The notes: generated by a model not told the origin, from the letters alone. A stretch of DNA of 64,000 bases from Pseudocercospora fijiensis CIRAD86 (GCF_000340215.1 NW_006921533.1:8256641-8320640), one strand, 5' to 3'. Positions 47,698-59,349 are shown, numbered from the stretch's first letter. Numbers and translations: made by a program.

Positions 47698-50433
47698 ATG
47701 TCTTCCGGCGCCCTAAATCCGCTAGGTGCTAGCAGTAGTAGCAACCTACGAGCCCTAAACCTAGGCGTACTAGTCCCGATCGAAGCCCCCTCCGATAGCG
47801 CCTTAGCTGCTATAACTAGTCTCGAGCATTACTTCTAGATCGTTACCGCTCTTAAAGACCCTTAAGAGAAGATCTAGAACGCTCGTACCCTGCTACGCGT
47901 TATTAATAGGAACATTAAGAAGGCTACTATCTTAGTTGCGTACGGTATAAACAACTTGCGTTAGTCTATCGGTAAGCGTATCTTTAAGCGCGAGGTTCTT
48001 AACGATATAGATATCGAACAAGCCTTTCCTATCGTCTATAGCCTCGAGACGGCCGGCACCTAGATTCGCTTGCGCTTTAAGACCCTCGACTAGGCCTTCG
48101 AATATTAGGGAGGACTAAGCAGTCTTCCTAAGAGCCTTATTAACTTCGCCTACGGTAGACAAGAGCGTACTAAGCAGGTCTCTTCGTTCGTTAATAAGTA
48201 CAAGGTCCGTCGTTAAGGCGCTAAGTACCTTTCCCGTACTATAATCTATCGTATATCTACCGCTAGCAAGAAGGTAGGCAAGTAGTTACTTAACTTGTCC
48301 TTTACGCTTAACGACTTTACGACATCCTACTAGAAGCGGTACTACGATATAATTGTCTAGATCGATCTTAATATATAGACAACTAAGGATCTACTAAAAG
48401 AGAAGGGCTATCGCATTAATAGTACAGGTTTTATTATTAAAGGTTAAGAGGCTCCTATCGTTAATGTCCTTAAACGTAAGGCTCTTCGCCTAGAGATAGA
48501 GGCCGATACGGCTACTAGTCTCGCGCTCGCTACGGAGATATAGGCTTAAGACCGTCGCTCGACCTGCAACTATAAGGTCCCTTAGGAAGTTAAGGACGAG
48601 CGCGCTAAGGCCGAAGCAGCGCGCAAGAAGGTATTGCATACTCGCTAGGCCCTCCGCAAGGCTACTAAGAAGTATAGCGCCCCTTCTAGGACTAACTATA
48701 GTACTAACTATAGTAACTCGGATGTTAATATACTAGATATACTACTAGAAGATGTCTCCTCCGAAGGCTCCTTTAGCGAGCGTAGAGATAGAGGGCTCTC
48801 GCCGATCCTATTAACTAAGAACATCTATAGTTCTTATAAAAGCGACTCTATTACGCACCTTATTACTAAGATCGATATAGTTCCTAAAGCCGATATAGGT
48901 AAAGCTCCTACTGCCCTATCTATCTATTAATAGCTCGACGACCTTAGCAAGCTAGGAGAAGAGCCGTTCTCTATATATGCTAACTATGTTAAGAAGGCCG
49001 CTAAGGTCTATAGTCTCTATGCTAGTGCTAAGGCGATTATCCTCGTCGGTCGCCTATTAAAGATTAGTCGCGAGGTTCCTAATTAAGACGCCTTCGCTAC
49101 CCTTAAGGCTAATTAGGCCTATACTAACTAGTTTCCTAGACGCCCTATTACCGCCCCGACATCTCTAGGACTCTACGCGTTTAACCCTACTAGTACTATT
49201 ACTCGCGCCCTTACGCTAACAGATCGCTAGAGTAAGTTCGTTACCGGCATTCTTAGCTAAGGTACCTCCTTCGATCGCTTTCGCTAGACTAGTAATGCCG
49301 TCTTCCCTTAAGTCTTTAGTTAGTTATAAGAGCCTTATAGAGTACATCTTCCTTTCCTTATCGACCTAATATAGGAAGAGTTTAAGATATACCTTTAGTA
49401 TATACGTAATATACCTAAGTCTAAGTAGGAAGGCCGCAATGCCCTTTAAACTTATAGTATAAGCAACTAAATCGTCCGCTAGCACCCTGCCCTATAGCTC
49501 CTAGCTATCGCCCTTCGACCTAATTACGTATACGAGCTTATCTCCGTCCCTAAGCCTACTAAGTTCTTTAAGGTTAGCGGTACTTACGAGAACTGTCCTT
49601 CTAAGGAGTCTACTCGTCTCGGACAAGATATAGTTAAGCTCGTAGCTAGCGAGGGTGCTAGTTACCTGCGTATTAAGGTCTGCCTTATGTCTAAGGATAA
49701 GACTAGCTACTCTACTATTGTCGAAGGTATACATTAGCCCGAGGTCTTTACGAACTAGGTTAAGAAGCTTAAGGCTCGTAGCCTAGTCCCGCTAAGCAAG
49801 ATCGGCAAGCTTACTAATAAGTACCTTACCGACGACGACCTCGACTATATGTTCGATAGTTAGCCTAATAGTAAGGGGCGTAAGGTAGAGTAGATCCTTA
49901 ACCCTCTAAAGGAGTACGAAGTCTCTATTTAGATGCTATACCTACTATATAGTAATCTAAAGACTAAGAGCAACCGTATATTAATTAACCTAGGCTACTC
50001 TCGCGTTATCGACGGCACTAAGATTAAGGGTTATAACAACTTAACCGTCGCTAAGGTTGCTAAGGCGTACCGTAATCTAACTGCCCTTCTAGGTTCGAAT
50101 ACCTTCGTACCGTTTCCCTTCCCTGCCGCTATCTTAGTCGAAGGCCTTAGTTGCATCTCCGACGCCCTAGTTAGTAGGATTCCTTAGTTAAGTTACGTTG
50201 TTTAGAACGAAGTTAAACAGATCCTCTAGCTTAATAACGAGGGACTTAAGGAATATCTATACGATTAGGAGAATGCTACGAAGGAAAAGGCTACTAACCT
50301 CTTCGTTAATTAAGCTTTCTACGAGGGACAGTACTTCGGTGCTAATAGCTTTAACGCATACGGAGGAGATTTCGAGAACCGACTAGTAGATAAGGTTATT
50401 GCTAGTAAGGATTACGGCGCGTTAAAGCAATAG
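47698..50433 (+). pseudogene. E4 frame 3: unknown 911-codon protein
   Basis: ATG at 47698 opens a frame followed to TAG at 50431-50433 in a phase different from both gag and pol. Every interruption I saw is TAG or TAA; no frameshift is needed over 2.7 kb, so it was under selection until RIP. The protein starts with a serine/asparagine-rich segment, has a lysine/arginine/alanine-rich charged helix at about 48530-48680, a serine-rich acidic linker at about 48720-48800, and a long C-terminal half with normal globular composition. I see no zinc finger, protease motif or clear membrane segment, so an envelope role is not supported. Function is unknown. It is flanked by palindromes at 47252 and 50491. 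Confidence 0.6.
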
Positions 50434-50490
50434 TAGGTCTATATAGTGTTGCTTAGGAAGTTGTTTTTATATAATTATAGTATCTAGGAT

Positions 50491-50515
50491 TAATGCTACC
50501 CCGGGGGTATTATTA
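50491..50515. repeat. E4 palindrome, copy 5 (after frame 3)
   Basis: Identical 25 bp to copy 2, 57 bp downstream of the frame-3 stop and 106 bp before the 3' LTR. Confidence 0.9.
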
Positions 50516-50621
50516 CGGAGTTCTAAAAATAGCCTTAGCTAAGAACGCTAAGGATACATATATGTTTGTTTTAAGCGCGTAATGTAAAGCGTGTCTAGTT
50601 AGATACGAAGAAAGGGAGGGA

Positions 50622-50903
50622 TATTAGCTAGTAACCGGCCCTACACCTATAGGCTAGTTTTGAGCCTATATAAGAGGCCTCCTTCTGCATTATAGATAGA
50701 TTATTAACCTCGTATAGCACATTGTTTATGTCACACTTCTATAATGCCTATATTGCAGGGCTCTAGTTATTAGCCTAAGCGACAGTCTCGTTATCCTATC
50801 TTGCTAAATATAGCTACCTATATTGCTATAGGTTATATTACCCTCGGTAGCCTATACTATTGCTATAAGTAGTAGTAGTAGTAGTATTAGTTTCCGTCCT
50901 TTA
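50622..50903 (+). repeat. E4 3' LTR
   Basis: 282-bp copy of 38617-38895. It is preceded by GAAGAAAGGGAGGGA (50607-50621), a clear polypurine tract, and followed by the duplication TTAG. Confidence 0.85.
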
Positions 50904-50907
50904 TTAG

Positions 50908-53210
50908 GTACAAGTTATTATATACCTTAGCAAAGCCCTTACAGACGTAGAAAAGCGGTACCTAGCTACCGAGCTTAAGGTTAGCGGACTAGTCTAGACA
51001 GCTCGCAAAGTACGAATAATCCTATAAGCGGTACGTAAGCTAGTATATGTTTTTTCCGACTATATAGCGGCCCTAGGCATTACTACGGCAGCGAGTCTCG
51101 CGACGACTATATCTACGGACAAGCTTAATCTCCGCCTAGTGCGAGCTAGTTAGTACCTCTCTTAGTACCCTAAGCTTAAGGTACACTACCGCCTAGGACG
51201 CCTCTACGGAATACCGAACGCCTTAAGTAGGCTCGTAGCGGACCTCGACCGAGCGGCAGATTAGATATACGATATACTAGATCCCCTAGTATATAACAAT
51301 CCGGCGCCTACGAATAATATAATCGACGCGTACTATATATGCCTATACGAAAGCGAGGGTACGATTTGCTTTTACGCTACTATAATCGACGAGTACTCCG
51401 GCCGAACGTATACCTCTAACGAGCCTATAGTTTTCTACTCCGTACTCGTAGAACTCGCTACCGAATTTAAGGACGACTTAAAAGCAGGATATACTAAGGA
51501 CCTGTATTAGTCCGCAATCCTAGCTTAGCTAAACGCCGTAGAAGAACGCCGCCTACGAGCCGCCGCTAAGAGGACCTTAGACGCTAACGACAGCCCTAAT
51601 TATAAGGAAGCTAACATTATAGGCGAGGCCGAGTCGAGCCTATTAGGACTTTGTTTTTTCTTACGCGACGACCTTATCTATTTTAAGGACGATACCGACG
51701 GCAGAGAGAGGCTATATATCCCCCGCTCCCTATATAAGGAGGTCTTCTAAATAGCCTACGATTATTACTACTACGCAGGTTATTACCGCACTTACGCTCG
51801 TCTATACGCTAGCTTTTATATATACCGGCTCGGACGCGAGGTCTCTAAGTATATCGCTTATTGCTCCGAGTATATCCTAAACTAGACGCTACGCTATCCT
51901 CTATACGGTAAATTGCAACCGATTAAATGCTAGCCTATTCTATAGTACGCTATTACTATAAACTAGGTTTACGGCCTGCTACCTAATAAAGACGGCTACG
52001 ATAGTTTCCTTACTAAGACGTATAAGTACTCTAAGCGCGTTATACTACGTAAGTATAAATTAACGTAGACGGCGTAGTAGCACGGCAGCGATTAGATCTA
52101 AGGACATATCGAAATAGAGCGCAACCTTCCGGCTATTATAATCGGCGACCGGGACCCTATTTAGCTTAGTAACTTTATAAAAGCAGCCTTTAAGAAGTTA
52201 GGTACGAGGTTCTTTATAACGACGGCGTACTACCCTTAGTCGGACGGCTAGTCTAAGCGAACTAATTAGACCGTAGAAATCGCACTACGATTCTTTACCT
52301 CTAATTATCTAGACGCTAATTAGACGGACGCACTTCCGTATATCTAGGCCGAGCTTAATAACGCTAGAAACGCCTCGACGGGAGAGGTACCTAATATTCT
52401 GATTTAAGGATTTAAGACTAACTTAGACGCGCTAAACCCCCTTACCGAGCTCCCTACTAAGGACTACTTAGTATTAAGATAGGAGGTACGCGATTAGGCC
52501 GCGGACTCTCTCGCGTAGGTAATAGCAATAATAAAAGACCGATACGACCGCAAGTATCGCCCTATTTCCTTTAAGACGGGCTAGAAGGTACTACTTAAGC
52601 TATATAAGAGATACCGCCTACTAGGGAACCCTAACCGAAAGCTCTCCGCGTAGCGTACTAGTCCTTTTAAGGTAGTACGCCTAGTCGGCAACCTCGCGTA
52701 CGAACTCGATCTCCTCCTAGTAATGCGTATCTACCCTATAATCTCAGTTTCGTAGCTAGAACCTTACCCCGAGGGCCGTAATCTATACGATAGAGAGATA
52801 CCTAAGCCTAGGCTAGTAGATAAAGCACCTTTCGACGACGACTACCTATACCTAAAGGCGCCCTATTACGAGATCGAGAAGCTCCTCGGACGTAGAGTCT
52901 CTAGGGGCAAGACGTAATATCTAGTTAAGTAGCGTAGCTACGGTTACGCGTATAACGTTTAGTACGACGTTAACGACCTCCGCGACTTAGCGGAACTTGT
53001 TTAGGAATACGATCGCCTCTACCTATAACAAGCGTTACGATAGCAAGCGTTACGTTAGTAGGCGGCACGTTAGCAAGCGCTATAATAGCAGATACCGATA
53101 GCGCCGTCCCTAAGCGCGCCGTAGTCGATAGTAGAAGAACTATAGGCTCGGCCTTCTCGGAGGCCTAGCTTGCGTAACTCCTAAAGAACGGCTATATAGA
53201 AGGTTAACTA
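50908..53210 (+). pseudogene. A2 gag-pol, part 3 (RNase H end, integrase, chromodomain)
   Basis: Resumes the frame cut at 38616. RNase H tail: ALTDVEKRYLATELKVSGLV near 50933-50995 and a TDKLNLRLVRAS.YLS block at about 51115. Integrase at about 51700-52450 includes a zinc-binding region damaged to Tyr at Cys/His sites and FFITTAYYP.SDG at about 52213. The C-terminal segment reads LEPYPEGRNLYDREIP (about 52758-52805). The chromodomain is at 52912-53020: YLVK.RSYGYAYNV.YDVNDLRDLAELV. A repetitive QALR-type tail follows to about 53100 and the frame ends near 53170-53210. It closely matches the A1 version. Confidence 0.8.
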
Positions 53211-53545
53211 AGTAGCACTATACGCAATAATAGGCATCTCTATCGCGGCATACTACGTTATAGCATTATTGTCTATAATTAAATCGCACCCTACTTTACC
53301 TTATTTTAAATCGCACCTTACTTTACTTTATTTTTAAAACGCAAATAGTTTACTTTATTGTCTTTCCCCTATTATTACTCTAATCCGACGGGCCGTACTA
53401 TATATATAAACGGCGTAGCGTAGGTAAGGTAAAGTTTACGTTATAATAAAGCGGAACGCCCTAGCAATACCCTAAAAATTTTTAGCTACTACGTATATAT
53501 CAAACTTAATATACTAACCTCCCTCTACTCTAGCGAACCTACGAC
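53211..53545. other. A2 pol-ORF2 spacer with paired repeat
   Basis: It holds a tandem pair at 53281-53307 and 53308-53335, each about AAATCGCACCCTACTTTACC plus TTATTTT. The equivalent pair in A1 is at 11567-11645. The candidate TATA box follows at 53399-53411. There is no coding sequence. Confidence 0.6.
53399..53411 (+). promoter_or_regulatory. Candidate internal TATA box of A2 before ORF2
   Basis: TATATATATAAAC preceded by GGGCCGTAC, about 140 bp before the point where the second frame can be followed. It is conserved in A1 at 11461-11473 (minus strand), which supports a separate promoter for the second frame. Confidence 0.5.
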
Positions 53546-56500
53546 TACGTACGCCCTCTAGTAATATACCGCTACCCCGTCGGCAACCCTATTATATCGA
53601 GCAACGCTAGTACGCCTAGCGACATTACCGCGATAGTACGCTACTGCCCTTAGAATAACACCTATAGCCCGCCGCCTATCGCCTTATATATATACCGCTA
53701 GGACGAACTGTCTAACTCTAGCTAGACCTAGCTAAAGGAACGCTACTATAAGTCCCTACTATTCTTCGCCTCTTAAGAGCCTAAATTCGAGCTATATAAC
53801 GACTACGCTACTACGCCGATAGAAGTAGCGTAGAGACTTAATTACGGTATCCTAGTAGAGTAGGTGCTAGCACTAGTATACCGCGAACTAGACTAGCCGC
53901 TACGCGACTACGTCGGCGAGTTTATAAGCGCTAAGATCTAGACGCGAATCTATAATACGCCGATCCTACGAGTTCTTCTTCGCGGACGCGCTACTAAGAT
54001 CTATCTAATTACGATCGCGGATTTTTTCCTATATAAGTACGGCTCCTATCGCGCCTTTATTACGCGTATCCGCGCGTAGGACTATATAGAAGCTACGGAC
54101 TTCGCCTTATCTCTACTCGACCCGGAGCCTAGCGTAATAGACTATAACTTATTACGACGTATTAAGATTACACTCTAGGAAAATGCGAGCCTTCGTAGGT
54201 ACGATAAGGACGACTGCTCCGAGTAGGCCTGTTTCTTTAGCGTACTAGAATTCTACTAGTTTCTCGATTAGGCGCCCGATATATTCGACGCTAGCGACGA
54301 AGGCGCGGTTGTTACGCTCTCTAACCCCTAGTATACGAAGCTTTTCTACGACCTAGATAACATCTCTATACGCGTACGGAACTACGACATCTATTACGCT
54401 ATCCGAACGCTATTACGACTTAATATCGGCATAACTAATTATAAGGAGATAGGAGCGCTATATAGCAGAAACTACGTCTAGGCGGCAGCGCTACTATTCC
54501 GCGTACTAGTAAAGTACGGTTTCTATTCTAACGCAATTAGCACTCTATACGAGGTACTTAAAGATATGCCTAGATAGGATAACACTAATATTAACCTTGT
54601 CGTAGTCTGCGACTAGATCGCTTAGGTCGCGGGCCGCGACGATATAGAGTAGTACCTAAATCGCGACGACCTACCGGGTTAGTATCCCTTAAACTAGATA
54701 CTTACGGCCGAGCGGATACGTAACTAGCAAACGGCGGCGATGCACGTAAAGGCATAAGAAAAGATTCTAGCCGCAGAGCTAGTAGACCCTATTACTAGCG
54801 AAATAACCGCGCTACTATAATACTTTATATAGATCGCGTTAATAGCAGACTTTTAAACTAAATACCGGTACTAGCCCGAGCGTACGCTTACAATCGTCTA
54901 CGACTAAGATACTATTATATAGAAGCGTAAGACGATTAGAGAGTAGAAGGATTATTATAATACGCTATATAGCTACTAGGGCGACGAAGGCTTAAATCTA
55001 AATAAGAAGGCCCTACGATATAAGTAGGGCGCCGAGCTAAGCGAGACTATAGCAAATAACAAGCAAGACGCGCTAGGTATAAACACAGCGCAAGATAAGC
55101 AAGATACTATCGAGCTATAGCCTATAACGTCTAGCGCGACGATCCTAATAAAAGATACTAAGAAGTAGGACGTTATAGCGAATACCGAAGCTAATCTACT
55201 ACTACCTAAGGGCCGTTACCTTAAGGACTCCCTATAGAAGTACTAGCCGACGCTAATCTAGGTAGTGCTCGCGAATGTTTTCCTATAAAAGATAACGCTC
55301 GATACTATTTATAAGGACGTCTAGACCCTCCTTAGATATACGATAATAGCGCGTTCCGTCGATAAGGAGCTCGGTAGGTAGGTAGAAGACGAGAACAGTA
55401 TAGTAATTATAGTAGACGGCGAATAGGTACTTACCTTATATAGCTAAGTAATATATAAAAAGGCGGTAGGCAAGCTTCCGGAGGCGGATACTAAGCTATT
55501 ACGAGATCGCCTATACTAGCTAAAGACTATTAACAAGCGACAACCGCAAAAGGCTACCGAGTAGCTACGACTACTAAAGGACGCTAGCAACGCAGAGGAC
55601 GCCGCTACTAATAAGTCGCCGAAGGATATACCTAAAGATACCGACTATAAGGAGGAGACAGGTCTAGTCGCTATATTATCGACTATAGTAGGAAGTAAGG
55701 CTCTAGAATAGGATACCGAGATATAGGACCCTATAGAGGTATAAGAACGCAATAAAGAGCTCTAGGAGGTAGTAATAGAGGCAATTTTAGCCTACGTAAT
55801 AGAGCCTATAACGGTAGTATAGCTAACCGAGGCTGTCTCTATCGCGTTCCTAAATATAAAAACTATACTAGACGCTAAGTTCGCGTAGGAGTTACTAGAA
55901 GCTAACGTTAGTATAAGCCTTAGCGAAGTAGGCGACGCGTTTATTCTAACCTTAAAAAGTAGGTTAGGGGCGAAGATTCGCGTAATAGAAACTACCTACT
56001 TTAATAACGAGTGCAATCTAGGTTAGTACGTCGTAGCGAACGACTCTAAGGCAGAAACGCTTATATAAACGTACGACGAGGAGACCGAGTATAACGATGC
56101 CCTAGCCTCTATCGACTATAACTCCCTAGTACGCGAGAACTCTAACGGTAGCGACGACTCTCTAGTACGCGACGACGCTTATAACGATAGCGACTCTCTA
56201 GTACGCTAAAACGCTAATAATAGCGACGACTTATAGTACGGCGATTAGAACGACGGTAAGCGACCGTAATATCCGATCCTAGACAGCGTCGATATAAATA
56301 GAGATATTTAAGACGCTATAAAGGCATTAGGCGCTCGCTAGCGTACCGCCGCCCTCTTCTATATAACGACGGTAAACGCCGTTAAGGTCGCTATAAAGGA
56401 GGATAATAATATTATCGAGCGTATTATAATAATAGACAAGTTAGCCTATATAGGACAAATTACGCTCTAACTAGTATACGAATACTAATTCCTTAGCTCG

Positions 56501-58567
56501 GTATATAAGACTGCTTATATAAACGAGTACTTTAAAGAATTTATTAGCGACTTTTACCCTACTCTAGTACCTAGTACAGACCTACGTAGTAGGCTCTAAG
56601 CTATATTCGACCGCGTCTAGGGATACTATAGAGGCCCGCTAGTCTTAGGACCGACCCTATTACTCTATATACTACTATAGACGCATACGGTAGTAGAGCA
56701 CGACGCTAACCCCCTAGCCGCCGACTATAAAAACGAGATATCGGACGAGCCTACCGATTACGCCGAGCCTACTAATAGCGCCGATCCTACTACCTACGAT
56801 AAGCCTACTAACGATACCGAGGACAATTAGGACTCTATATAAGCCGATACTAAGGACGCTAACGTTTAGGACCTTATATAAGCCGAGGACTATACCGATA
56901 ACGCTAGCGATATATCTACTATCGACGACGCGATAGATACGCCTAAGGGATAAGAGAAGGACGACGATAAGAAGGACGCCCTAATAGACGTAAAGGAGGA
57001 GAAGCAGCGCCGTAGAGCGGCTAGAGTAGCTAAGATAAATAAGAGTAAGATAGACAAGGACGACGATTAGGAAGACAGCCTAGCTATTATAGATAAGAAG
57101 AAGGTACGCTATAGAGCGGTTAATATAGATAAGAACAAGAACTTCTAGTACTCTAGTATATAGTATACTAGTATAGAAGACTAGTTAGAGTCGTAGTATT
57201 AAGCTAATATAGCAGTACTAATATATAATATGCTAGGATTTAGGACAATAGATTATATACTACTAATAGGTACCCGCTTATCCGACTTTAAATTAGGAAT
57301 AATATACCGTAAGGTCGACGACACTACTATCGGCTTAAAGGATCTCGGAAAGTAGTATACGTACTCTGTCGAGGCATAGGGATATCTACGCTCTAAGCGT
57401 AAGCTAATCGGCCCGCTATACCTATACTATAAGCAGTATCCTAACAGAACATATAAGATTGCCGCTATTACCTATTATACTATACTTATAGGTAGCGGCA
57501 CCTTCCGCTATAAGGCCCTAGATTAAGTTACTTAGACGTATATCGATAATATAAGTAACTAGGCGATAATTACGACTATAATACCGCTAGACATCGAGGG
57601 CGAAACCGAGCTAGTTACCTCTTTACGCTAATAGCAGGCGCGCTAGCGGAAGTACTATAAGGACCTAAACTACGACCTATATAAGAAGTAGCTCTAAATT
57701 ATTTCCCTGTCCTACCTTACCTTTAAGGCTGCTATAGTAGAGTAGCTAAAGGAGATTAATATTAAGGCAATCCTAGACTACGCCCTTACGAATATATAGG
57801 TCTATAATACGACTAACGAAGATAGTATACTAACGGATGTCGCGCTCGACTATTTCCTACGTATAGTATATCTCTAGCTATAATTAGGCCGTATACTAAG
57901 CGTAGACCGCGATTAGGTTGCTACCTATAATAAGAAGGGCCTACTACTAAAAGATATTAAATACGATTACGCTACGGAGGACGTAGATCCGGTAAAGTTA
58001 TACTACGGACTAGGGTATATAAGTATTATAGGACGATACTAGTCGCTTACCGACGAGCAACGCGCCGATCTATATCTCTACCTACTAGACGAGCTCGCTA
58101 TAGCTATTAAGTCTAAGACGCTCGTTAGTACCGTAGCTGCTAACGAAGAAGCGCTAGCTACGCCGCAACTATCGGAGAAGCGTAAGACTAAGTCGCGGTA
58201 TAGCGCCGCCGACGCTAGTACCCTTGCCCTAGCCTCTAAGGGCAAAGGCAAAGCCTTCCCCCTACTAAAAGGCAAGGATAAGAATAGGACGCGCTAACCC
58301 TTCGATCGCGCCTTATCCCTACTAGCCTCGGCACCCGCCTCGATACCTATACCCGAAACGCTAAAGCAAGTCTAGTACGTCGGCGTACGTAAGACATAAG
58401 ACAAGAGTAGCAGAACAAAGCGCAAGCGAGCTAGTACTAGTACTAGCGAGATATCTAACTAAAAGAGACGACGCTAATACGTAAACTTTATAACTAGCTC
58501 CGACACTAAGGCTATACTAAAGTCGGCTACTAAGAAGACGCGCGCTAAACTAGTAGACTTAGACTAA
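53546..58567 (+). pseudogene. A2 second large frame (ORF2), about 1,670 codons, unknown protein
   Basis: One phase was followed codon by codon from about 53546 to TAA at 58565-58567 (the true stop may be a little later). All interruptions are TAG or TAA and no shift is needed over 5 kb. N-terminal third: globular composition rich in Tyr, Arg and Asp. Middle (about 56060-56260): repeated SLVR-type units with Asn/Ser/Asp. About 56700-57060: very acidic, Thr/Asp/Pro-rich, then a lysine/arginine-rich helix (KEEKQRRRAARVAK). C terminus (about 58180-58500): Ala/Lys/Arg-rich with GKGKAFP and KRKRA, resembling nuclear localisation signals. No catalytic motif was recognised. The A1 homologue (6610-11330) keeps the frame but is clearly more diverged than pol. 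Confidence 0.65.
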
Positions 58568-58700
58568 GGAGAGGAGGATATACTAAGAACATATAATACG
58601 AACGCATAATACGAATACGAGCGGTAAGAAAAACGAGTAAAAGCGGAAGGAGTATATAAGAAGGGGTTTAGCTAATATAGTACGCTAGCCTTCGTTCTAT

Positions 58701-58713
58701 CGGACGGGGGTGC
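58701..58713 (+). other. A2 polypurine tract
   Basis: CGGACGGGGGTGC lies directly before the 3' LTR, in the position of the plus-strand primer of LTR retroelements. Confidence 0.6.
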
Positions 58714-58827
58714 TATTACGGCAGGGACGGTACGCTAGCTAAGCCCGGTATATACTTTCCGTAGAACCGTAGATACTTACCCTAATACTATACTATAGCT
58801 AACCTACTAATCGTCCCTTATATAACA
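58714..58827 (+). repeat. A2 3' LTR
   Basis: 114-bp copy of 25798-25911, starting TATTACGGCAGGG (TG to TA by RIP) and ending CTTATATAACA, followed by GGCTT. Confidence 0.9.
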
Positions 58828-59349
58828 GGCTTTTAAGACTACTCTCTTTGCCTTTATAAGGAAGCTAATAAGGATACCCTTCTTATCTATATTATATATA
58901 TTCTTAGGTAGTATATTATACTCTTTAATCTTCCGCTCTACTAACTCGAAGTATAAGTAATATTAAGCCTTGCTATCTGCCTTCTTGCGCTCCTTATCTA
59001 GTAGTTAGAGATAGAGAGAGAGAATCTTGTTTCTATACCTTTTATAGAAGGCAGGCACCTAACCCTTACTAGGCCGTCTCTTTACGATATCGCATACGAA
59101 GTTACAAAGCATCGATAGTATAGGAGGCAATCTACGCTCTAAAAGGGTATTAAAGTACTCGACAAGCGTGCGTTCTTATTAATAGGATAAAATCATCTAG
59201 TTTTCGTATTTTTAGGCAGCTATTCTAGCGACGCTATTCGCGCGTCTACTAAGCGTCGACTAGTCTACTTTATAATATCTCGCTACTACTAAAATATTGC
59301 GCTTATCTTACTAATTAATTTCCGCTATCGTATAACTATATTAGTCCAT
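58828..59349 (-). pseudogene. pogo/Fot-type DDE transposase, N-terminal part
   Basis: ATG is plus-strand CAT at 59347-59349. The minus-strand frame runs to 58828 and continues at 25797 once A2 is removed. It starts with a helix-turn-helix region (YTIAEIN, then VARYYKVD.STLSRR) as in pogo-type transposases, then the Tc5-like DNA-binding segment (GWVP-type, with RRPSKG at about 59080). It ends with NIYNIDKKGILI (about 58870-58905), equivalent to the NMDEKGF motif holding the first catalytic Asp of the DDE domain. Breaks are TAG/TAA only. Confidence 0.75.

Larger units (their letters stand above)
38617..50903 (+). mobile_element. E4: 12.3-kb three-frame Gypsy element nested in A2 pol
   Basis: Its LTRs are 38617-38895 and 50622-50903, with a 4-bp duplication TTAG. 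Three long RIP-broken frames lie in three different phases: Gag-protease (39714-42563), RT-RNase H-integrase (42842-46552), and an unknown 911-codon frame (47698-50433). A 25-bp palindrome occurs five times, only in the non-coding gaps (39569, 42813, 46820, 47252, 50491). The RT type (LNDIGIKGPKT) is that of a separate fungal Ty3/Gypsy group with FLDDVGVKGP-like active sites, not the YxDD chromoviruses. Confidence 0.9.
25798..58827 (+). mobile_element. A2: 13.7-kb Ty3/Gypsy chromovirus with two nested insertions
   Basis: It has 114-bp LTRs at 25798-25911 and 58714-58827 and a 5-bp duplication GGCTT. Without E3 (28687-35677 plus 5 bp) and E4 (38617-50903 plus 4 bp) it is about 13,743 bp, close to A1 (13,467 bp). 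The order is LTR, gag-pol in one frame (26359-28686, 35683-38616, 50908 to about 53210), a spacer with a TATA box, a second frame of about 1,670 codons (53546-58567), a purine tract, LTR. It is inserted in the pogo-type transposase relic. Chromodomain and RT features place it among the Ty3/Gypsy chromoviruses. Confidence 0.9.

Noticed and set aside
38612..50911. Five-base target duplication for E4 with the LTR ending in ATTA
   Set aside because: The flanks would then be ATTAG and GGTAC, which do not match; ending the LTR at CTTTA gives a matching TTAG and the A1 empty site agrees.
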